A program made the translations under genes and the position numbers. A stretch of 64,000 nucleotides of DNA, from positions 620,001-684,000 of the forward strand of contig NZ_CP063657.1 in the NCBI RefSeq assembly GCF_015209745.1, written 5' to 3'. Numbering within the stretch: the stretch's first letter is position 1; each line of letters starts with the position of its first letter. Source of the DNA: Lysobacter avium. GTDB taxonomy: Bacteria; Pseudomonadota; Gammaproteobacteria; Xanthomonadales; Xanthomonadaceae. Below are positions 22,809 to 34,626 of the stretch, piece by piece. The notes beneath the pieces were generated by a model that did no database searches, was not told where the DNA came from, and saw only the letters and a list, made by a program, of their open reading frames with translations.

Positions 22809-24110
22809 TCACGGGTCTGCCGTGGATTCCAGCAACCAGTCACGGAATGCCGCGTAGTCGAGACCCAGTGGCGTGGCCGTCGCGGCGCGCGCGAGTGCGG
22901 CGGCGAGCGCGGGCGGTGGCTCCAGCTCGTGGCCGACAAGGGGCTCGACCACGGTCTCGAATTTGGCCGGGTGCGCGGTGGCTACGACCGCCCATGGGCG
23001 CTTATCGCCCTGGACGCGCAGCATCTCGAGTGCGTGCAGCGCCACCGCCGTATGCGGGCACGGGACGAGTCCATGCCGGGCGGGCGCAGCGGCAGTGGCT
23101 GCGCGGATCTGGCCGTCGTCCACGCTGCAGGCCTGCAGCGATGCACGCACCGCGGCGTCGTCGGCATGCCACCAGCGCAGGCGCTCGAAATTGCTCGGTG
23201 CGCCGACGTCCATCGCATTGGCGAGGGTCGCCTTGCCGGCTTGCGGGCGGTAGTACCCGCCGGCGAAGTAGCGTGGCAATACGTCGTTCGCATTGCTGGC
23301 GATCACGATGTCCCCAATCGGCAGGCCCATGCTGCGCGCCAGCCATGCGGCGAGGGCGTTGCCCAAGTTCCCGGTCGGGATGACGAAGTTGAGCGACGTG
23401 CCGTGGTCGGCCCGGAACTGCAGCGAGGCGTGGGCGTAGTACGCCATCTGCGGCAGCAGCCGGCCCAGGCTGATGCTGTTGGCCGACCCCAGCGTGATCG
23501 ATTCGCGTAGACCGGCATCGGTGAGCGCCTGCTTCACCAGTTGCTGGCAATCGTCGAACGTGCCTGCGACGCGGAGCGCCTGCACGTTCTCACCGAAACA
23601 CCCCAGCCCATGCGCCTGGCGCGGCGAGACGCGTCCATCGGGATACAGGATCACCACGCGGAAACCCTCTCGCCGATGGAATGCCGCACCGACCGCAGCG
23701 CCGGTATCGCCGGAGGTCGCGACCAGGATGGTGGTGAGTGGCGTGCCCGGTTCGCGCAGGCGCGAGAGTGCTTCTGCAAGGAAGCGCGCGCCGATGTCCT
23801 TGAACGCGGCCGTGGGGCCGTGAAAGAGCTCGAGCAGGTAGTCGCCGGCGCCCTGCAACGGGCGCAGCGGCACCGGAAAATCGAAAGCCGCGCGGCACAT
23901 GTCCGCCAGTTGCGCCTCCAGACGCGATCCCGCGAAGTACGGGGCGAGCAACGCGGCGGCGGTATCGGCGAGCGTGGCGCCGGCCTTGTCCATGTCTGCC
24001 TCCGGAATCGCTAGAGGTACATACAGGCCGCCATCGGGCGCCAGTCCGGCCGCTAGGGCATCATCGATTCCGACCTCGGGCGACTCTCCACGGGTGCTGG
24101 CGAACTTCAT
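22809..24110 (-). CDS. thrC: Threonine synthase
   Basis: ThrC converts O-phosphohomoserine to threonine, the last step of the pathway. The 433-residue PLP protein begins [14 protein letters not shown], has the PLP lysine in [14 protein letters not shown], and [10 protein letters not shown] and [13 protein letters not shown] of the fold-type II family. It is the last gene of the ilv-leu-thr block. Its ATG overlaps the thrB stop by four bases (ATGA). No clear U-tailed terminator follows. Confidence 0.96.
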   Translation of the reverse strand: MKFASTRGESPEVGIDDALAAGLAPDGGLYVPLAIPEADMDKAGATLADTAAALLAPYFAGSRLEAQLADMCRAAFDFPVPLRPLQGAGDYLLELFHGPTAAFKDIGARFLAEALSRLREPGTPLTTILVATSGDTGAAVGAAFHRREGFRVVILYPDGRVSPRQAHGLGCFGENVQALRVAGTFDDCQQLVKQALTDAGLRESITLGSANSISLGRLLPQMAYYAHASLQFRADHGTSLNFVIPTGNLGNALAAWLARSMGLPIGDIVIASNANDVLPRYFAGGYYRPQAGKATLANAMDVGAPSNFERLRWWHADDAAVRASLQACSVDDGQIRAATAAAPARHGLVPCPHTAVALHALEMLRVQGDKRPWAVVATAHPAKFETVVEPLVGHELEPPPALAAALARAATATPLGLDYAAFRDWLLESTADP

Positions 24111-25108
24111 GCGACCACTTCCGCGCGCGGGCCGTTGATGGGCGACAGGTGCACGTCGCTGTCCAGGCCGACCGCGGCAAACGCGGCCTGCATCGCGGTA
24201 GCGGCGGTCTGCGCCTGTCCGGTACTGATGAACCAGCCGAACACACTGGGGCCGGCGCCGGAGATGCTCGCGCCCAAGGCGCCGTGGGCGAGTGCGGCAG
24301 CCTTCACCTCGGCGAAGCCCGGTACGAGCGAGGCGCGGCGCGGTTCCACCAGCACATCGCGCAGGCCTTCAGCGATCAGGGTGAGATCACCGCGCGCCAG
24401 GCCGGTAAGGAACAGGGCCAGATGCTCGCTGTGCTGGACGACCTGACGCAGCGGGTAGGGCGCCGACAACGCTTCGCGCGCGAGCCGCGTCTCGAGCACG
24501 TGGTGCGGATGCACCACCGCGCACACCAGCGGCGGCGCCGACAGCGGAATCGCACGGGTCGGGGTCGCCAGCACGACACCGCCAAACAGCATCGGTGCCA
24601 CGTTGTCGCCGTGCACGCTGCCGCTGGCCACCGACTCACCCACCAGGGCCAGAGGATACAGCTGGTCGCGCGTCAGCGGTTGGTCCAGCACCGCATTGGC
24701 CGCCACCAGCGCCGCCACGCAGGAGGCCGCCGAGCCGCCAAGACCCGAACCCAGCGGGATGCCCTTGCGCAGGCGCAGCTCGAAGCCGTGCGCGATGCCA
24801 TGTTGCGCGCGCAACTCCATCAGCGCGCGACCGGCGGTGTTGCGCTCGGCCTCGCGCGGCAGCTGCGCTGCGCCGGCGCTGTCGCCGTCGATGCCGGTGA
24901 TGGTCACCGTGGGCGCGTCGATCCGACGCACGAAGGCGCGGTCGCCCGGGCCCTCGATGCTGTGGCCGAGCAGGTCGAAACCCACGCCGATGTTGCCCAC
25001 GGAGGCGGGCGCGAATGCGGTGGCATCCTGGCGAGGCGTAGCTCCTGGACTACCGGCGCGGGGGGCGGCGCCGGATGTCTGCCTCGGTCGGTCGATATCC
25101 GTATTCAC
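24107..25108 (-). CDS. thrB: Homoserine kinase
   Basis: ThrB phosphorylates homoserine. The GHMP-kinase motifs are clear: [18 protein letters not shown], the ATP loop [14 protein letters not shown] and [13 protein letters not shown] near the C-terminus. At 333 residues it is slightly longer than usual because about 27 low-complexity residues ([17 protein letters not shown]) precede the core. The start is a GTG whose last two bases are shared with the thrA stop (GTGA). Confidence 0.95.
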   Translation of the reverse strand: MNTDIDRPRQTSGAAPRAGSPGATPRQDATAFAPASVGNIGVGFDLLGHSIEGPGDRAFVRRIDAPTVTITGIDGDSAGAAQLPREAERNTAGRALMELRAQHGIAHGFELRLRKGIPLGSGLGGSAASCVAALVAANAVLDQPLTRDQLYPLALVGESVASGSVHGDNVAPMLFGGVVLATPTRAIPLSAPPLVCAVVHPHHVLETRLAREALSAPYPLRQVVQHSEHLALFLTGLARGDLTLIAEGLRDVLVEPRRASLVPGFAEVKAAALAHGALGASISGAGPSVFGWFISTGQAQTAATAMQAAFAAVGLDSDVHLSPINGPRAEVVA

Positions 25109-27639
25109 AGTCGTGCCCCGAGCGCTTGCGCAATCGCCAGCACGTCGCCGAACACGCCGGCCGCGGTGACCTCCGGGCCGGCGCCGGGACCCTGCACCAC
25201 CAGCGGGTTGTCGGTGTAGCGACGGGTGTGGAACTGGATCAGGTTGTCGGTCAGTCGGGTGTACAGGCTGGCGTGTCCTGCCGGCGGCACCACCAGGGCG
25301 ACGCTCGCGCGACCCTCGAGGTCCATCCGGGCGAGGTAGCGCAAGGCGCCGCCGCCGGCCAGCGCGTCTTCAAGTCGCGCCTGCAGCGGTGCGTCGAGCT
25401 CCTCCAGGCGGGCGAGGAACTCCTCCAGCGGAACGTCCTGCAATGCCGGCGGCACAAGGTTCTCGATCTCGACATCCTCCAGTGACAGCATGCGACCGGC
25501 CTCGCGGGCGAGGATCACCAGCTTGCGGGCGACATCGATGCCCGACAGGTCATCGCGCGGGTCGGGTTCGGTATAGCCCAGCTCGCGCGCCTCGCGCACC
25601 AGCGCGGAGAACGGCACGCTGCCATCGAAGCGGTTGAACAGCCACGCCAGCGTCCCCGACAACACTCCCTCGAACGCGGTCAGTTCATCACCGGTGTCGA
25701 GCTGGTTGCGCAGTGTCATGATCACCGGCAGGCCGGCGCCGACGGTGGCTTCGTAGCCGAAGCGGCCGCCGTGGCGGGTGGCGGCGCGGATTGCCTGGTA
25801 ACGGGCCAGGTCGCCGCTGCCGGCATGCTTGCTCGGCGTCACGACATGGATGCCGGCGGCCAGCCACTGCGGGTAGTAGTCGGCGATGGCGTCGCTGCCG
25901 CTGCAATCCACGATCAGCGCGTGCGGCAGATGGCTGGCGCGGACGTGATGGGCGAACGTATCCAGGTCCAGGGCCTCGCCGGCTTCCAGCGCCTCCAATG
26001 CCTGCTGCGGCGGCAGGTAGCGAGGCGCCAGGCTCATGCGGCGGCTGTTGGCGATCGCGCGCAGGCGCAGGTCGATGCCGCGCTGGCCCTCACCGGCAAG
26101 GCGCTGCAGCGAATCGGCCAGCTGGCCGAGCAGGGCGCGACCGACCTTGCCCGGCCCGATGAGGCCGATGGAGAGTGTCTGCGGTGACAGCCAGAACGCG
26201 GAGTGCACGGCGCGCAGACCGCGCACGGCATCTGCGGCGTCCAGCGCCACGGAGATGTTGCGTTCGCTGGCGCCCTGGGCGATCGCGCGGATGTTGACCC
26301 GAGCCTTTGCCAGACCATCGAACAGCCGTGCGGCGACACCGGGGGAACCGACCATGCCGTCGCCCACGGCGGCGAGGATGACGATGCCCGGCGTCACCTC
26401 GACCCCGGCGACCAGCCCTTTCTCAATGGCGTCGGCGAAGGCATTGGCGACCGCCTCGCGCGCCTGCGCCGCCTGCGCCTCGCGCACCACGCAGCAGATC
26501 GAATGCTCGCTGGAGCCCTGCGAGATCATCGTCACCGAGACGCCGGCGGCATGCAGGGCCGCGAACATCCGCTCGGCGGTCCCAGGCACCCCGATCAGGC
26601 CGGCGCCGCTGAGCTCCAGCAAGGCCATGCGTTCCACCAGGCTGAGGCCCTTCACCGGTGAGGCTGCCGCGGCAGACGCCAGGCTGATCACGGTGCCGGG
26701 GGCTGCCGGGTTGCAAGTGTTGCGGATGCGGATCGCCAGGCCGGCCTGCAGCGCCGGCGCTATGGTGCGCGGGTGCAGCACGCTGGCACCGAAATACGAG
26801 AGCTCGTTGGCCTCGGCGTAGGACATCGAATCCAGGCACACCGCATCCGGCACCAGCCGGGGGTCAGCGCTGAGCACGCCGTCGACGTCGGTCCAGATGG
26901 TGAGCTCGTTGGCGTGCAAAAGACGCCCGAACGCGGCCGCGGAATAGTCGCTGCCATTGCGCCCCAGCGTGGTATTCGCGCCCTCCCCATCGCGGGCGAT
27001 GAAGCCCGTGATGACGCGGCCACGGGCGCAGTAGTCCTGGCGCTCCGACCACTGTGCCAGGCGCGACTGGCTGGCCTCCCAGTCCACGGTGACGCCCAGC
27101 TCGCCGGGGTTGGCGACCAGCACGTCGCGCGCGTCCAGGCGGCCCCAGCCGGCATCGGCGCCGCCCAGCGCGACCTGCAGCAGGCGCGAGGAGCAGACCT
27201 CGCCCAGACCATGCACGCGGGCGATGTCGGCCTCGCTGCGCGCCTGCCCCGACGCCATTGCCGTCAGCGTCTCGCCGAGCTCGGCAAACCGGGCTTTTAG
27301 CCAGGCGTGGAGGCCATGCGTGGCGTCGGCGTCCAGCACATCGGCCGCGTCCAGATGGCGCTGGCGAAGCGCCATGAAGGCAGGCTTCCAGTCCGTGGCG
27401 GACATGCTGGCCTCAGCCAGGGCGATCAAGGTGTCGGTGACCCCGTGCATCGCCGAGACGACGACGAACTGAAGGCCGGGCGCTGACGCATCCATTTCGT
27501 CGAGGAGAGCGGCCACGCGCTGGTAGTGGGCCGCGTCGGCAAGGCTGCTGCCACCGTACTTGTGCACGTGGACGGGTTTGAGGTCCGGCGCAAGTGGCTG
27601 CCCCGGATCGGTGCGCGGCGGGGCAAGGGGGGAGGGCAT
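25105..27639 (-). CDS. thrA: Bifunctional aspartate kinase / homoserine dehydrogenase I
   Basis: The 844-residue protein joins an aspartokinase ([14 protein letters not shown] near residue 25, [11 protein letters not shown]), two ACT-type regulatory segments ([13 protein letters not shown] and the [14 protein letters not shown] region) and a homoserine dehydrogenase ([35 protein letters not shown]). It feeds threonine and methionine synthesis and is normally inhibited by threonine. The ATG at 27639 is preceded by a Pro-rich N-terminus of about 20 residues. Forty noncoding bases separate it from leuB, the second largest gap in the block, so an internal promoter there is possible. Confidence 0.95.
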   Translation of the reverse strand: MPSPLAPPRTDPGQPLAPDLKPVHVHKYGGSSLADAAHYQRVAALLDEMDASAPGLQFVVVSAMHGVTDTLIALAEASMSATDWKPAFMALRQRHLDAADVLDADATHGLHAWLKARFAELGETLTAMASGQARSEADIARVHGLGEVCSSRLLQVALGGADAGWGRLDARDVLVANPGELGVTVDWEASQSRLAQWSERQDYCARGRVITGFIARDGEGANTTLGRNGSDYSAAAFGRLLHANELTIWTDVDGVLSADPRLVPDAVCLDSMSYAEANELSYFGASVLHPRTIAPALQAGLAIRIRNTCNPAAPGTVISLASAAAASPVKGLSLVERMALLELSGAGLIGVPGTAERMFAALHAAGVSVTMISQGSSEHSICCVVREAQAAQAREAVANAFADAIEKGLVAGVEVTPGIVILAAVGDGMVGSPGVAARLFDGLAKARVNIRAIAQGASERNISVALDAADAVRGLRAVHSAFWLSPQTLSIGLIGPGKVGRALLGQLADSLQRLAGEGQRGIDLRLRAIANSRRMSLAPRYLPPQQALEALEAGEALDLDTFAHHVRASHLPHALIVDCSGSDAIADYYPQWLAAGIHVVTPSKHAGSGDLARYQAIRAATRHGGRFGYEATVGAGLPVIMTLRNQLDTGDELTAFEGVLSGTLAWLFNRFDGSVPFSALVREARELGYTEPDPRDDLSGIDVARKLVILAREAGRMLSLEDVEIENLVPPALQDVPLEEFLARLEELDAPLQARLEDALAGGGALRYLARMDLEGRASVALVVPPAGHASLYTRLTDNLIQFHTRRYTDNPLVVQGPGAGPEVTAAGVFGDVLAIAQALGARL

Positions 27640-27679
27640 CGGAGAATCCTGTCGATCTGCGTTGGGGAGGGTATGTGGC

Positions 27680-28768
27680 TCAGTCGCGCATACAAACGGC
27701 GTAGCAGCGGACCTGCAGGTTTTCCAGCACCGCCGCGGTGGCGGCGCGGGTGCCGATCGCTGCGCCACCGCCCTGGATGTCGGCGGTGAAGGCACCCGCG
27801 TCCAGTGCCTGCGACACCGCCTGCTCCACGCAGTCCGCCTCGTCGTCCAGCCCGAGCGAGTGGCGCAGCAGCATCGCCGCACTGAGTATCGCCGCAACCG
27901 GGTTGGCGATGCCGCGACCGGCGATGTCGGGTGCCGAGCCGTGGATCGGCTCGTACAGCCCGGCCTTGCCGTCGCCCAGCGAGGCCGACGGCAGCAGGCC
28001 CATCGAACCGGCCAGCATCGAGGCCTCGTCGGTGAGGATGTCGCCAAACATGTTCTCGGTCACGATCACGTCGTACTCGCGCGGACGCGACAGCAGGTGC
28101 ATCGCCATCGAGTCGACCAGCTGGTGCTCCAGGGTCACATCGGGGAATTCGTCTGCGACCACCCGGGTGGCGACTTCCCGCCACAGGCGTGAGGTTTCCA
28201 GCACGTTGGCCTTGTCCACCGATGTCAGGTGGCCGCGGCGCTGGCGGGCCAGCTGCCCGGCGCGGCGGACGACGCGCTCGACTTCGCCCACGCTGTACTC
28301 GCACAGGTCGCTGGCACTGTCGCTGGCGCGTTGTTTCCGGCCGAAGTAGATCCCGCCGGTCAGCTCCCGCACCACCACCAGATCCACGCCGTTGAGCAGG
28401 TGTGGCTTGATCGGCGAGGCGCCCAGCGCGGCGGGGTGCGGTTTGACCGGGCGCAGGTTGGCGTACAGCGCCAGAGCCTTGCGCAGCGCCAGCAGGCCCT
28501 GCTCGGGCCGCACCGCGGCCTTGGGATCGGACCACCTGGGTCCGCCCACGGCGCCCAGCAATACGGCGTCGGCGGTGCGGCAGGCATCCAGCGTGCTCTG
28601 CGGCAAGGCCTCGCCGGTGGTGTCAATCGCGGCGCCGCCGATCAGGTGCTCGTGGAAGTTGAAGCGGTGGCCGTAGGCGGACGCGACCGCGTGCAGGACC
28701 TCGACCGCCGCGGCGGTGACTTCCGGGCCGATCCCGTCACCGGGCAGGACAACGATCTCAGCGTGCAT
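27680..28768 (-). CDS. leuB: 3-isopropylmalate dehydrogenase
   Basis: LeuB oxidatively decarboxylates 3-isopropylmalate with NAD. The 362-residue protein shows [22 protein letters not shown], the Mg-binding [18 protein letters not shown] and the NAD-binding [12 protein letters not shown]. Length is standard. Its ATG overlaps the end of leuD by 11 bases. Confidence 0.97.
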   Translation of the reverse strand: MHAEIVVLPGDGIGPEVTAAAVEVLHAVASAYGHRFNFHEHLIGGAAIDTTGEALPQSTLDACRTADAVLLGAVGGPRWSDPKAAVRPEQGLLALRKALALYANLRPVKPHPAALGASPIKPHLLNGVDLVVVRELTGGIYFGRKQRASDSASDLCEYSVGEVERVVRRAGQLARQRRGHLTSVDKANVLETSRLWREVATRVVADEFPDVTLEHQLVDSMAMHLLSRPREYDVIVTENMFGDILTDEASMLAGSMGLLPSASLGDGKAGLYEPIHGSAPDIAGRGIANPVAAILSAAMLLRHSLGLDDEADCVEQAVSQALDAGAFTADIQGGGAAIGTRAATAAVLENLQVRCYAVCMRD

Positions 28769-29339
28769 GGTTCAACTCCTCGTAACGGGCGATGGCGGGT
28801 TCCTGCTTGAGCAGGTAGCCGAGCTGGTCGACGCCTTCCAGCAGGCAGGTGCGGGCGAATTCATCCAGCGGGAACTCGAACTCGCGCCCGTCCGGCAGGC
28901 GGACCGTGCCTCTGGCGACATCGATGTGCAGCTCGATGCCCGGCCGGGCGAGCAGTTCGTCGACCACCGCGTCGGGCAGGACGATCGCGAGCAGGCCGTT
29001 CTTGAGCGCGTTGCTGCGGAAGATGTCGGCGATCTGGGCGCTGATCACTGCCCGCAGGCCGAGGTCGAGCAGGGCCCAGGGCGCGTGTTCGCGCGATGAA
29101 CCGCAGCCGAAGTTGCGGCCTGCGACCAGGATCTGCGCATCCGCATTGGCCGGGTCGTTGAAGGGAAATGCCGGGTCCGGCGCGCCGTCGGCGCGCTGCC
29201 GCCAGTCATGGAAGGCGAACCGGCCAAGACCCTTGCGCTCGGTGGTGGTCAGAAAGCGCGCGGGGATGATCTGGTCGGTATCGATGTTGCGTTCGCGCAC
29301 GACGACCGTGCGCGAGCGCAGTTCGGTGATGGCGCTCAT
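28758..29339 (-). CDS. leuD: 3-isopropylmalate dehydratase, small subunit
   Basis: LeuD is the swivelling subunit of isopropylmalate isomerase and pairs with the LeuC module. The 193-residue protein has [13 protein letters not shown] and [17 protein letters not shown], both diagnostic. The ATG at 29339 overlaps the stop of leuA::leuC by four bases (ATGA), so it is translationally coupled to it. Confidence 0.97.
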   Translation of the reverse strand: MSAITELRSRTVVVRERNIDTDQIIPARFLTTTERKGLGRFAFHDWRQRADGAPDPAFPFNDPANADAQILVAGRNFGCGSSREHAPWALLDLGLRAVISAQIADIFRSNALKNGLLAIVLPDAVVDELLARPGIELHIDVARGTVRLPDGREFEFPLDEFARTCLLEGVDQLGYLLKQEPAIARYEELNHAR

Positions 29340-32300
29340 GGCGTGGCCTCCGCGACGACGTTGCGGAGCGGTGCATTGGCCGCTGCCGGCGAAGGGTGCT
29401 GCCCGCGCAGGAACGCCTCCGGATCGGTAATCTCGCCGCGGACGGCGCACACCGCGGCGGTCAGCGGCGAGGCGAGCACGGTGCGCGCCCCCTGGCCCTG
29501 ACGGCCTTCGAAGTTGCGGTTGCTGGTGGACACCGCCAGTTGCCCGGGCGCGACCAGGTCACCGTTCATCGCGATGCACATCGAGCATCCCGGCTCGCGC
29601 CACTCGGCGCCCGCGTCCAGAATGATCCGATCGATCCCCTCGGCTTCGGCCTCGCGCTTGATCTGCACCGAACCGGGCACCACCAGCATGCGCACGCGCG
29701 GGTGCACCTTGCGGCCGCGCAGGATCCCTGCCGCCTGGCGCAGGTCGTCCAGCCGCGAATTGGTGCAGCTGCCGATGAACACCACGTCTACCGGTTGTCC
29801 GGCCAAGGGCTGGCCGCCGGCGAAGCCCATGTACGCCAGTGCCTTGCTGTCGTCATCATTGCCGGGCGGGGGCAACGGCATGTCGATCGCGGTCACCTGG
29901 CCGGGGTGGGTGCCCCAGGTCACGGTGGGCCGGATGTCGGCCGCATCGATGCGGACCTCACGGTCGAAGCGCGCGCCCTCGTCGCTGCGCAGCTGGCGCC
30001 AGCGCGCGACCGCCTGTTTGAACGCCTCGCCCTGCGGTGCGCGCGGCTTGCCGCGCAGGAACGCGAAGGTGGTCTCGTCGGGGGCGATCAGGCCGGCGCG
30101 GGCGCCGGCTTCAATCGACATGTTGCACACCGTCATCCGCTCATCCATCGACAGGGCCTGGATGGCGCTGCCGCGGTACTCGATCACATGGCCGGTGCCG
30201 CCGTTGACGCCGATGACCCCGATCACGTGCATGATCAGGTCCTTGGCGGTGACCGACGGGCCCAGTTGGCCGTCGATGGTGATCGCCAGCGTGCGCGGCT
30301 TGCGTTGCAGCAGGCATTGGGTGGCCAGCACGTGGCCGACCTCGCTGGTGCCGATGCCGAAGGCCAGCGCGCCGAACGCGCCGTGGGTCGCGGTGTGGCT
30401 GTCGCCGCAGACCACGGTCATGCCGGGCTGGGTCAGGCCCAGTTCGGGTCCGATCACGTGGACGATGCCGCGATGGTCGCTGTCGAAATCGAACAGCTCG
30501 ATGCCGTGGCGCGCCGCGTTGTCGCGCAGGGTCGCGACCTGGTTCTCCGCCTCGGGCGTCGCGTAGGGCAGGCTGCCGTCCGCGTTGCGCGGCAGGGTCG
30601 GGGTGGAGTGATCCAGCGTGCCCTTGGTCAACTCCGGGCGGCGCACCTTCAGGCCGCGCGCGTCCAGCTCGGTGAAGGCCTGCGGCGTGGTGACCTCGTG
30701 GATCAGGTGCAGATCGATGTACAGAACGGCCGGTGACGCCTCGCTCTCCGGGCCGACCAGATGGCCGTCCCACAGCTTGTCGAACAGGGTGCGAGGCGCG
30801 CTGCTGCCGGCCCGGTGGATGCGGTTGGCGATGTCCAGCCACGCCAGCGCGGACGCCTCCAGGATGTCGGTGCTGGTGCCCGAGCCGGTGTGCTCGACGC
30901 CGTCCAGGGTCGCGACCACGCTGGCCTGGCCCTGGGCGTCATCGCCGGCGGTGATGCTGGAGATCTGGAAGCTGTCGATCTCCAGCGGCAGGTCCGCCGC
31001 CCGCGACAGCGCCGCAAACAGGGCGTGCACCGGCCCGTCGCCGACCGCAGCCTCTTCGGCGACCGCGCCGCACGGCCTGGCCAGGCGCACGCTTGCGGTC
31101 GGCAGCATGCCCTCACCCACGCCGGTGGAAGCGTGCACGCGCAGCAGCCGGAAGCCGCGCCGCACCGGCGCGTCGGTGCCCAGCACCAGCGTCTCCAGGT
31201 CGGCGTCGAAGACCTCGCGCTTCTTCCCCGCCAGCACCTTGAACGCTTCAAAGACCTCATTCAGGCGGGTGTCGTCCAGCGCCAGGCCCAGCGTCTGCAA
31301 CCGGTCGCTCAGGGCCGCGCGGCCGCTGTGGCGACCCATCACCATCTGCGACTGCTCCCAGCCCACGTCCTGCGGATGCATGATCTCGTAGGTGCCGCGG
31401 TGCTTGAGCATGCCGTGCTGGTGGATGCCCGACTCGTGGGCAAACGCGTTCTGGCCGACGATCGCCTTGTTGCGCTGCACCTGCATGCCGGTGATCCGCG
31501 ACAGCAGGCGCGAGGTCGGCACCAGCCGGCGCGTATCGATCCGCGTGGTCGCATTGAAGTAGCTGCGGCGCACGTTCAGCGCCATCACCAGTTCTTCCAG
31601 CGCGCAGTTGCCAGCACGCTCGCCGATGCCGTTGACCGTGCACTCGACCTGCCGCGCGCCGCCTTCGATCGCGGCCAGGCTGTTGGCCACGGCCAGGCCC
31701 AGGTCGTTGTGGCAGTGGGCGCTGAACACCGCGCGGTCCGCATCGCGGACATGGGCGCGCAGGTATTCGAACAGCGAGCGGATCTCCGCCGGCGTGGTGT
31801 AGCCGACCGTGTCGGGAATGTTGAGCGTGGTGGCGCCGGCGGCGATCGCCGCGCTGCAGACCTCGACCAGGAATTCGGGCTCGGTGCGCAGCGCATCCTC
31901 GGCCGAGAACTCGACGTCGTCGAAATAACGCCTTGCCATTTCCACGCCCATCACCGCGCGTTCGATCACCTGCTCTTTCTTCAAGCCGAGCTTGTGCTCG
32001 CGGTGCAGCGGACTGGTGGACAGGAACACATGCATGCGCGCGTCTTCCGCGCCTTCCAGCGCGCGCACGCCGGCTTGGATGTCGCCGGGGTGGCAACGCG
32101 CCAGCGCCGCCAGGGTCGAGCCGCGCACTTCCCGCACGATCCGCCGGGTGGCCTCGACTTCCGCCTCCGAGCTGGCCGGGAAGCCGACCTCGATCACGTC
32201 CACGCCGAGGTCGGCCAGCGCGTGGGCGAACCGCAGCTTCTGCGGCGCGGTCATGCTGCACCCCGGCGACTGCTCGCCATCGCGCAGGCTCGTGTCGAAG

Positions 32301-32407
32301 ATGCGTACGTGCCCGGCAGACGAGTGTTCGGCGGGTGCATGCCCGGCAGGAGCGTGTTCGTCGTGTGCGGCGTCGGGAATGGCTACGTCGGGTTCGTGCG
32401 TGCTCAT
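29336..32407 (-). CDS. leuA-leuC: Fused 2-isopropylmalate synthase / 3-isopropylmalate dehydratase large subunit
   Basis: One open frame of 1023 codons encodes two complete enzymes. Residues about 33-530 are Leu[10 protein letters not shown] (41-49), the metal ligands H231-C-H233 in [27 protein letters not shown] and the C-terminal regulatory domain. From R539 (RTLFDKLWD, normally the first residues of LeuC) to the end is the aconitase-type LeuC, with [19 protein letters not shown] and the iron-sulfur cysteines in [10 protein letters not shown]. The joint is the short linker AGSSAP, with no stop, no start codon and no ribosome site. The N-terminus is His/Ala-rich. The ATG at 32407 overlaps the ilvA stop (ATGA). 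Each half alone has normal length, so this looks like a real fusion; a sequencing error removing a stop is the alternative. Confidence 0.93.
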   Translation of the reverse strand: MSTHEPDVAIPDAAHDEHAPAGHAPAEHSSAGHVRIFDTSLRDGEQSPGCSMTAPQKLRFAHALADLGVDVIEVGFPASSEAEVEATRRIVREVRGSTLAALARCHPGDIQAGVRALEGAEDARMHVFLSTSPLHREHKLGLKKEQVIERAVMGVEMARRYFDDVEFSAEDALRTEPEFLVEVCSAAIAAGATTLNIPDTVGYTTPAEIRSLFEYLRAHVRDADRAVFSAHCHNDLGLAVANSLAAIEGGARQVECTVNGIGERAGNCALEELVMALNVRRSYFNATTRIDTRRLVPTSRLLSRITGMQVQRNKAIVGQNAFAHESGIHQHGMLKHRGTYEIMHPQDVGWEQSQMVMGRHSGRAALSDRLQTLGLALDDTRLNEVFEAFKVLAGKKREVFDADLETLVLGTDAPVRRGFRLLRVHASTGVGEGMLPTASVRLARPCGAVAEEAAVGDGPVHALFAALSRAADLPLEIDSFQISSITAGDDAQGQASVVATLDGVEHTGSGTSTDILEASALAWLDIANRIHRAGSSAPRTLFDKLWDGHLVGPESEASPAVLYIDLHLIHEVTTPQAFTELDARGLKVRRPELTKGTLDHSTPTLPRNADGSLPYATPEAENQVATLRDNAARHGIELFDFDSDHRGIVHVIGPELGLTQPGMTVVCGDSHTATHGAFGALAFGIGTSEVGHVLATQCLLQRKPRTLAITIDGQLGPSVTAKDLIMHVIGVIGVNGGTGHVIEYRGSAIQALSMDERMTVCNMSIEAGARAGLIAPDETTFAFLRGKPRAPQGEAFKQAVARWRQLRSDEGARFDREVRIDAADIRPTVTWGTHPGQVTAIDMPLPPPGNDDDSKALAYMGFAGGQPLAGQPVDVVFIGSCTNSRLDDLRQAAGILRGRKVHPRVRMLVVPGSVQIKREAEAEGIDRIILDAGAEWREPGCSMCIAMNGDLVAPGQLAVSTSNRNFEGRQGQGARTVLASPLTAAVCAVRGEITDPEAFLRGQHPSPAAANAPLRNVVAEATP

Positions 32408-33501
32408 GCTGGAATGACCTCGGGAGTGGGCGCCGGCGTGGGTTGCTCCACGGGGCGGGACGGCGCGGAGGCCGTGCTGGCAGGAGAAAGGGGGCGGACC
32501 GCGGAGGTATGGGTGGGCGGCGCGATGTCGCGCCAGCGGCGACGCGGGCGGCGCGGTGCGCGCGGGCGGACGTCGGAGAGCAGCTGAGCCAGCACGCTGG
32601 CGTCGATGTTGCCGCCGGAGACCACGGCGCATTTGCGCCGACCGGCAACCCGGCGGCCGGCGGCCAGGGCCAGCGCGCCGGCACCTTCGGCGATGACGTG
32701 CTCTTCCAGCGCCAGCCGGACCAGCGTCTCGCGCAGCTCGGCCTCGCGCACGATGACAACGTCGTCCAGCAGCTCGGCCAGTAGCTCGCGGGTCAGCAGG
32801 CCGGGCTCCTTGACCCGGACCCCGTCGGCCAGGGTGGTGGCACTCTCGCGCAGCTCGAAGTCGCCGCGCAGCGCGCGTGCCATTGAGTCCACGCCTTCGA
32901 CCTGGGCGCCGACGATGCGCACGCCCTGGGATTTCAGCGCCAGTGCAACACCCGACGCCAGACCGCCGCCACCGATCGGTACCAGCACGACGTCGGGAGC
33001 CAGCGCGGCCATTTCCAGGCCGACCGTGCCCTGGCCGGCGATGACATCGGGGTCGTCGAAGGCCGACAGCAAGCGGTAGTCGTTCTGCTCCGCCAGCTCC
33101 GCGGCGAACGCCTTGGCTTCGTCGTAGGTATCGCCGTGCAGCCGGACGGTCGCGCTCCAGTGAGCGACACCGGCGATCTTGGTCTGCGGGGCGTTGCCCG
33201 GCATCACCGCAATGACCGGCACCCGCAGCCGGTAGCCGGCCCAGGCCAGCCCCTGCGCGTGGTTACCGGCCGAAGCGGCGATCACCGGCCGCTGGTCGCC
33301 ACGCTCACGCATCGCGAGCAACGCGTTCATTGCCCCGCGCACTTTGTAGGACCCGGTCCGCTGCAGGTTTTCCAGCTTCAACCAGCAGCCGAAACGCTCG
33401 GCATAGTGCAACGGCGTCGCCGCCAGGTAGGGCCGCAAGCGCGCCTGCGCGGCCAGCACGGCGGAAGCATTCACACCTGCCAGGGCCATCGCCTCAGTCA
33501 C
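32404..33501 (-). CDS. ilvA: Threonine dehydratase, catalytic domain only
   Basis: It deaminates threonine to 2-oxobutanoate for isoleucine. The PLP lysine sits in [26 protein letters not shown] and [11 protein letters not shown] are present. The catalytic part ends near residue 310. The C-terminal ACT-like domains of the classical 514-residue biosynthetic enzyme are absent and replaced by a basic, then Pro/Ser/Thr-rich tail of about 50 residues. Feedback inhibition by isoleucine may therefore be missing. The GTG at 33501 overlaps the ilvE end by eight bases; an ATG at 33489 is an alternative start. Confidence 0.9.
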   Translation of the reverse strand: MTEAMALAGVNASAVLAAQARLRPYLAATPLHYAERFGCWLKLENLQRTGSYKVRGAMNALLAMRERGDQRPVIAASAGNHAQGLAWAGYRLRVPVIAVMPGNAPQTKIAGVAHWSATVRLHGDTYDEAKAFAAELAEQNDYRLLSAFDDPDVIAGQGTVGLEMAALAPDVVLVPIGGGGLASGVALALKSQGVRIVGAQVEGVDSMARALRGDFELRESATTLADGVRVKEPGLLTRELLAELLDDVVIVREAELRETLVRLALEEHVIAEGAGALALAAGRRVAGRRKCAVVSGGNIDASVLAQLLSDVRPRAPRRPRRRWRDIAPPTHTSAVRPLSPASTASAPSRPVEQPTPAPTPEVIPA

Positions 33502-34399
33502 GGGGCAGGCCTACATCCGTCAGCCAGACGCGATGGATGCTGTCCGCGCCACTGACCACGTCGCGGTAAAGCTGGGCGATTTCCCGGCCGCGTTTGTCCG
33601 ATGCGAAGCGGTGCTCGTTGAGGATGTTGATCGGCGTAATTTCCGCCGCGGTGCCGCAGACGAAGACCTCGTCGGCCTGCAGCAACTCCTCCAGCGGGAC
33701 CGGCCGCGACTCCGCGCCGGTCAGCGCGATCACCGTGTCGCGGGTGATGCCTGGCAGCGCATCGGCGTGGTCGACGGCGGTCAGCTTGTCGCCGTTGAGC
33801 ATGAACACGTTGGCGCCTGTGCACTCCACCACCATGCCCGCCTCGTCGACGAACAGGGCCTCGTCGAAGCCGCGGGTCTTGGCCTCGTGCTTGGCCAGGA
33901 TGGAGTTGACGTAGGCCCCGCACAGCTTCAGCGGCGGCAGCGAGGTTGCCGGATTGCGGCGCCACGAGGACACGCCCAGCTTCACCGCGCTGCCCGACAG
34001 ATGCACCACGGTGCCGAAGGTGGCGACCATCAGGTGCTTGCTCAGCGGCGCGACGTCCAGGCCGATCGAACCGGTGCCGCACCACGCCAGTGGCCGGATG
34101 TAGGCCGCGCTCTGGCGGTTCGCGCGCAGCACCTGCAAGGTCGCCTCCGTCGCCTGCCGGATGTCGAAGTCGATGCCCAGCAGCTCGCAACCCTTGCGCA
34201 TCCGCTCCATGTGTTCGGGCAGGCGGAACACCGCCGACGAGCCATCGACGGTCTGGTAACTGCGGATGCCCTCGAACACGCCGCTGCCGTAGTGCAGGGC
34301 GTGCGTGGTCAGCGGTGCCAGCGGCGCGTCGGCGGGTGCCAGCTCGCCGTCGAACCACAGTTTCAGCACAGGGCTTCCCGCGGCGTCTTTCAGCGACAT
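33494..34399 (-). CDS. ilvE: Branched-chain amino acid aminotransferase
   Basis: IlvE performs the last step of Val, Leu and Ile synthesis. The 301-residue fold-type IV PLP protein has LHYGSGVFEGIRSY, the PLP lysine in LKLCGAYVNSILAK and VECTGANVF, GTAAEITP. Its start overlaps the end of ilvM by 10 bases. Confidence 0.95.
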   Translation of the reverse strand: MSLKDAAGSPVLKLWFDGELAPADAPLAPLTTHALHYGSGVFEGIRSYQTVDGSSAVFRLPEHMERMRKGCELLGIDFDIRQATEATLQVLRANRQSAAYIRPLAWCGTGSIGLDVAPLSKHLMVATFGTVVHLSGSAVKLGVSSWRRNPATSLPPLKLCGAYVNSILAKHEAKTRGFDEALFVDEAGMVVECTGANVFMLNGDKLTAVDHADALPGITRDTVIALTGAESRPVPLEELLQADEVFVCGTAAEITPINILNEHRFASDKRGREIAQLYRDVVSGADSIHRVWLTDVGLPRD

Positions 34400-34626
34400 G
34401 GCGAGACCTCCACGGCGAGGCAGTCGTGCAGCTTGTGCAGCTGGGCCTGCAGACCGTCGCCGCAGCGCTGGCCTTCCACGTTCATGCGCAGGTGCCAGTG
34501 CTCGCCATCGGGCTGGAGTCCGCCATCGACGCCGACGGTCTGGAAGCCGCGGCGCTCGGCGGTGCCGATCACCCGGGCCAGTGCGCCCTCGGCGCGGCGC
34601 AGGATGAGGTCAATCTGGTAGCGCAT
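34390..34626 (-). CDS. ilvM: Acetolactate synthase II small subunit (ACT domain)
   Basis: A 78-residue ACT-type protein ([20 protein letters not shown]) that fits the small IlvM type of regulatory subunit rather than the larger IlvN/IlvH. Its start lies 17 bases inside the end of ilvG, so it is coupled to the large subunit and probably forms the holoenzyme with it. Confidence 0.88.
   Translation of the reverse strand: MRYQIDLILRRAEGALARVIGTAERRGFQTVGVDGGLQPDGEHWHLRMNVEGQRCGDGLQAQLHKLHDCLAVEVSPCR

Noticed and set aside
30770..30840. Frameshift or missed stop between leuA and leuC
   Set aside because: The frame reads straight through with sensible codons ([20 protein letters not shown]), and both enzyme halves are complete; an assembly error cannot be excluded but is not seen.
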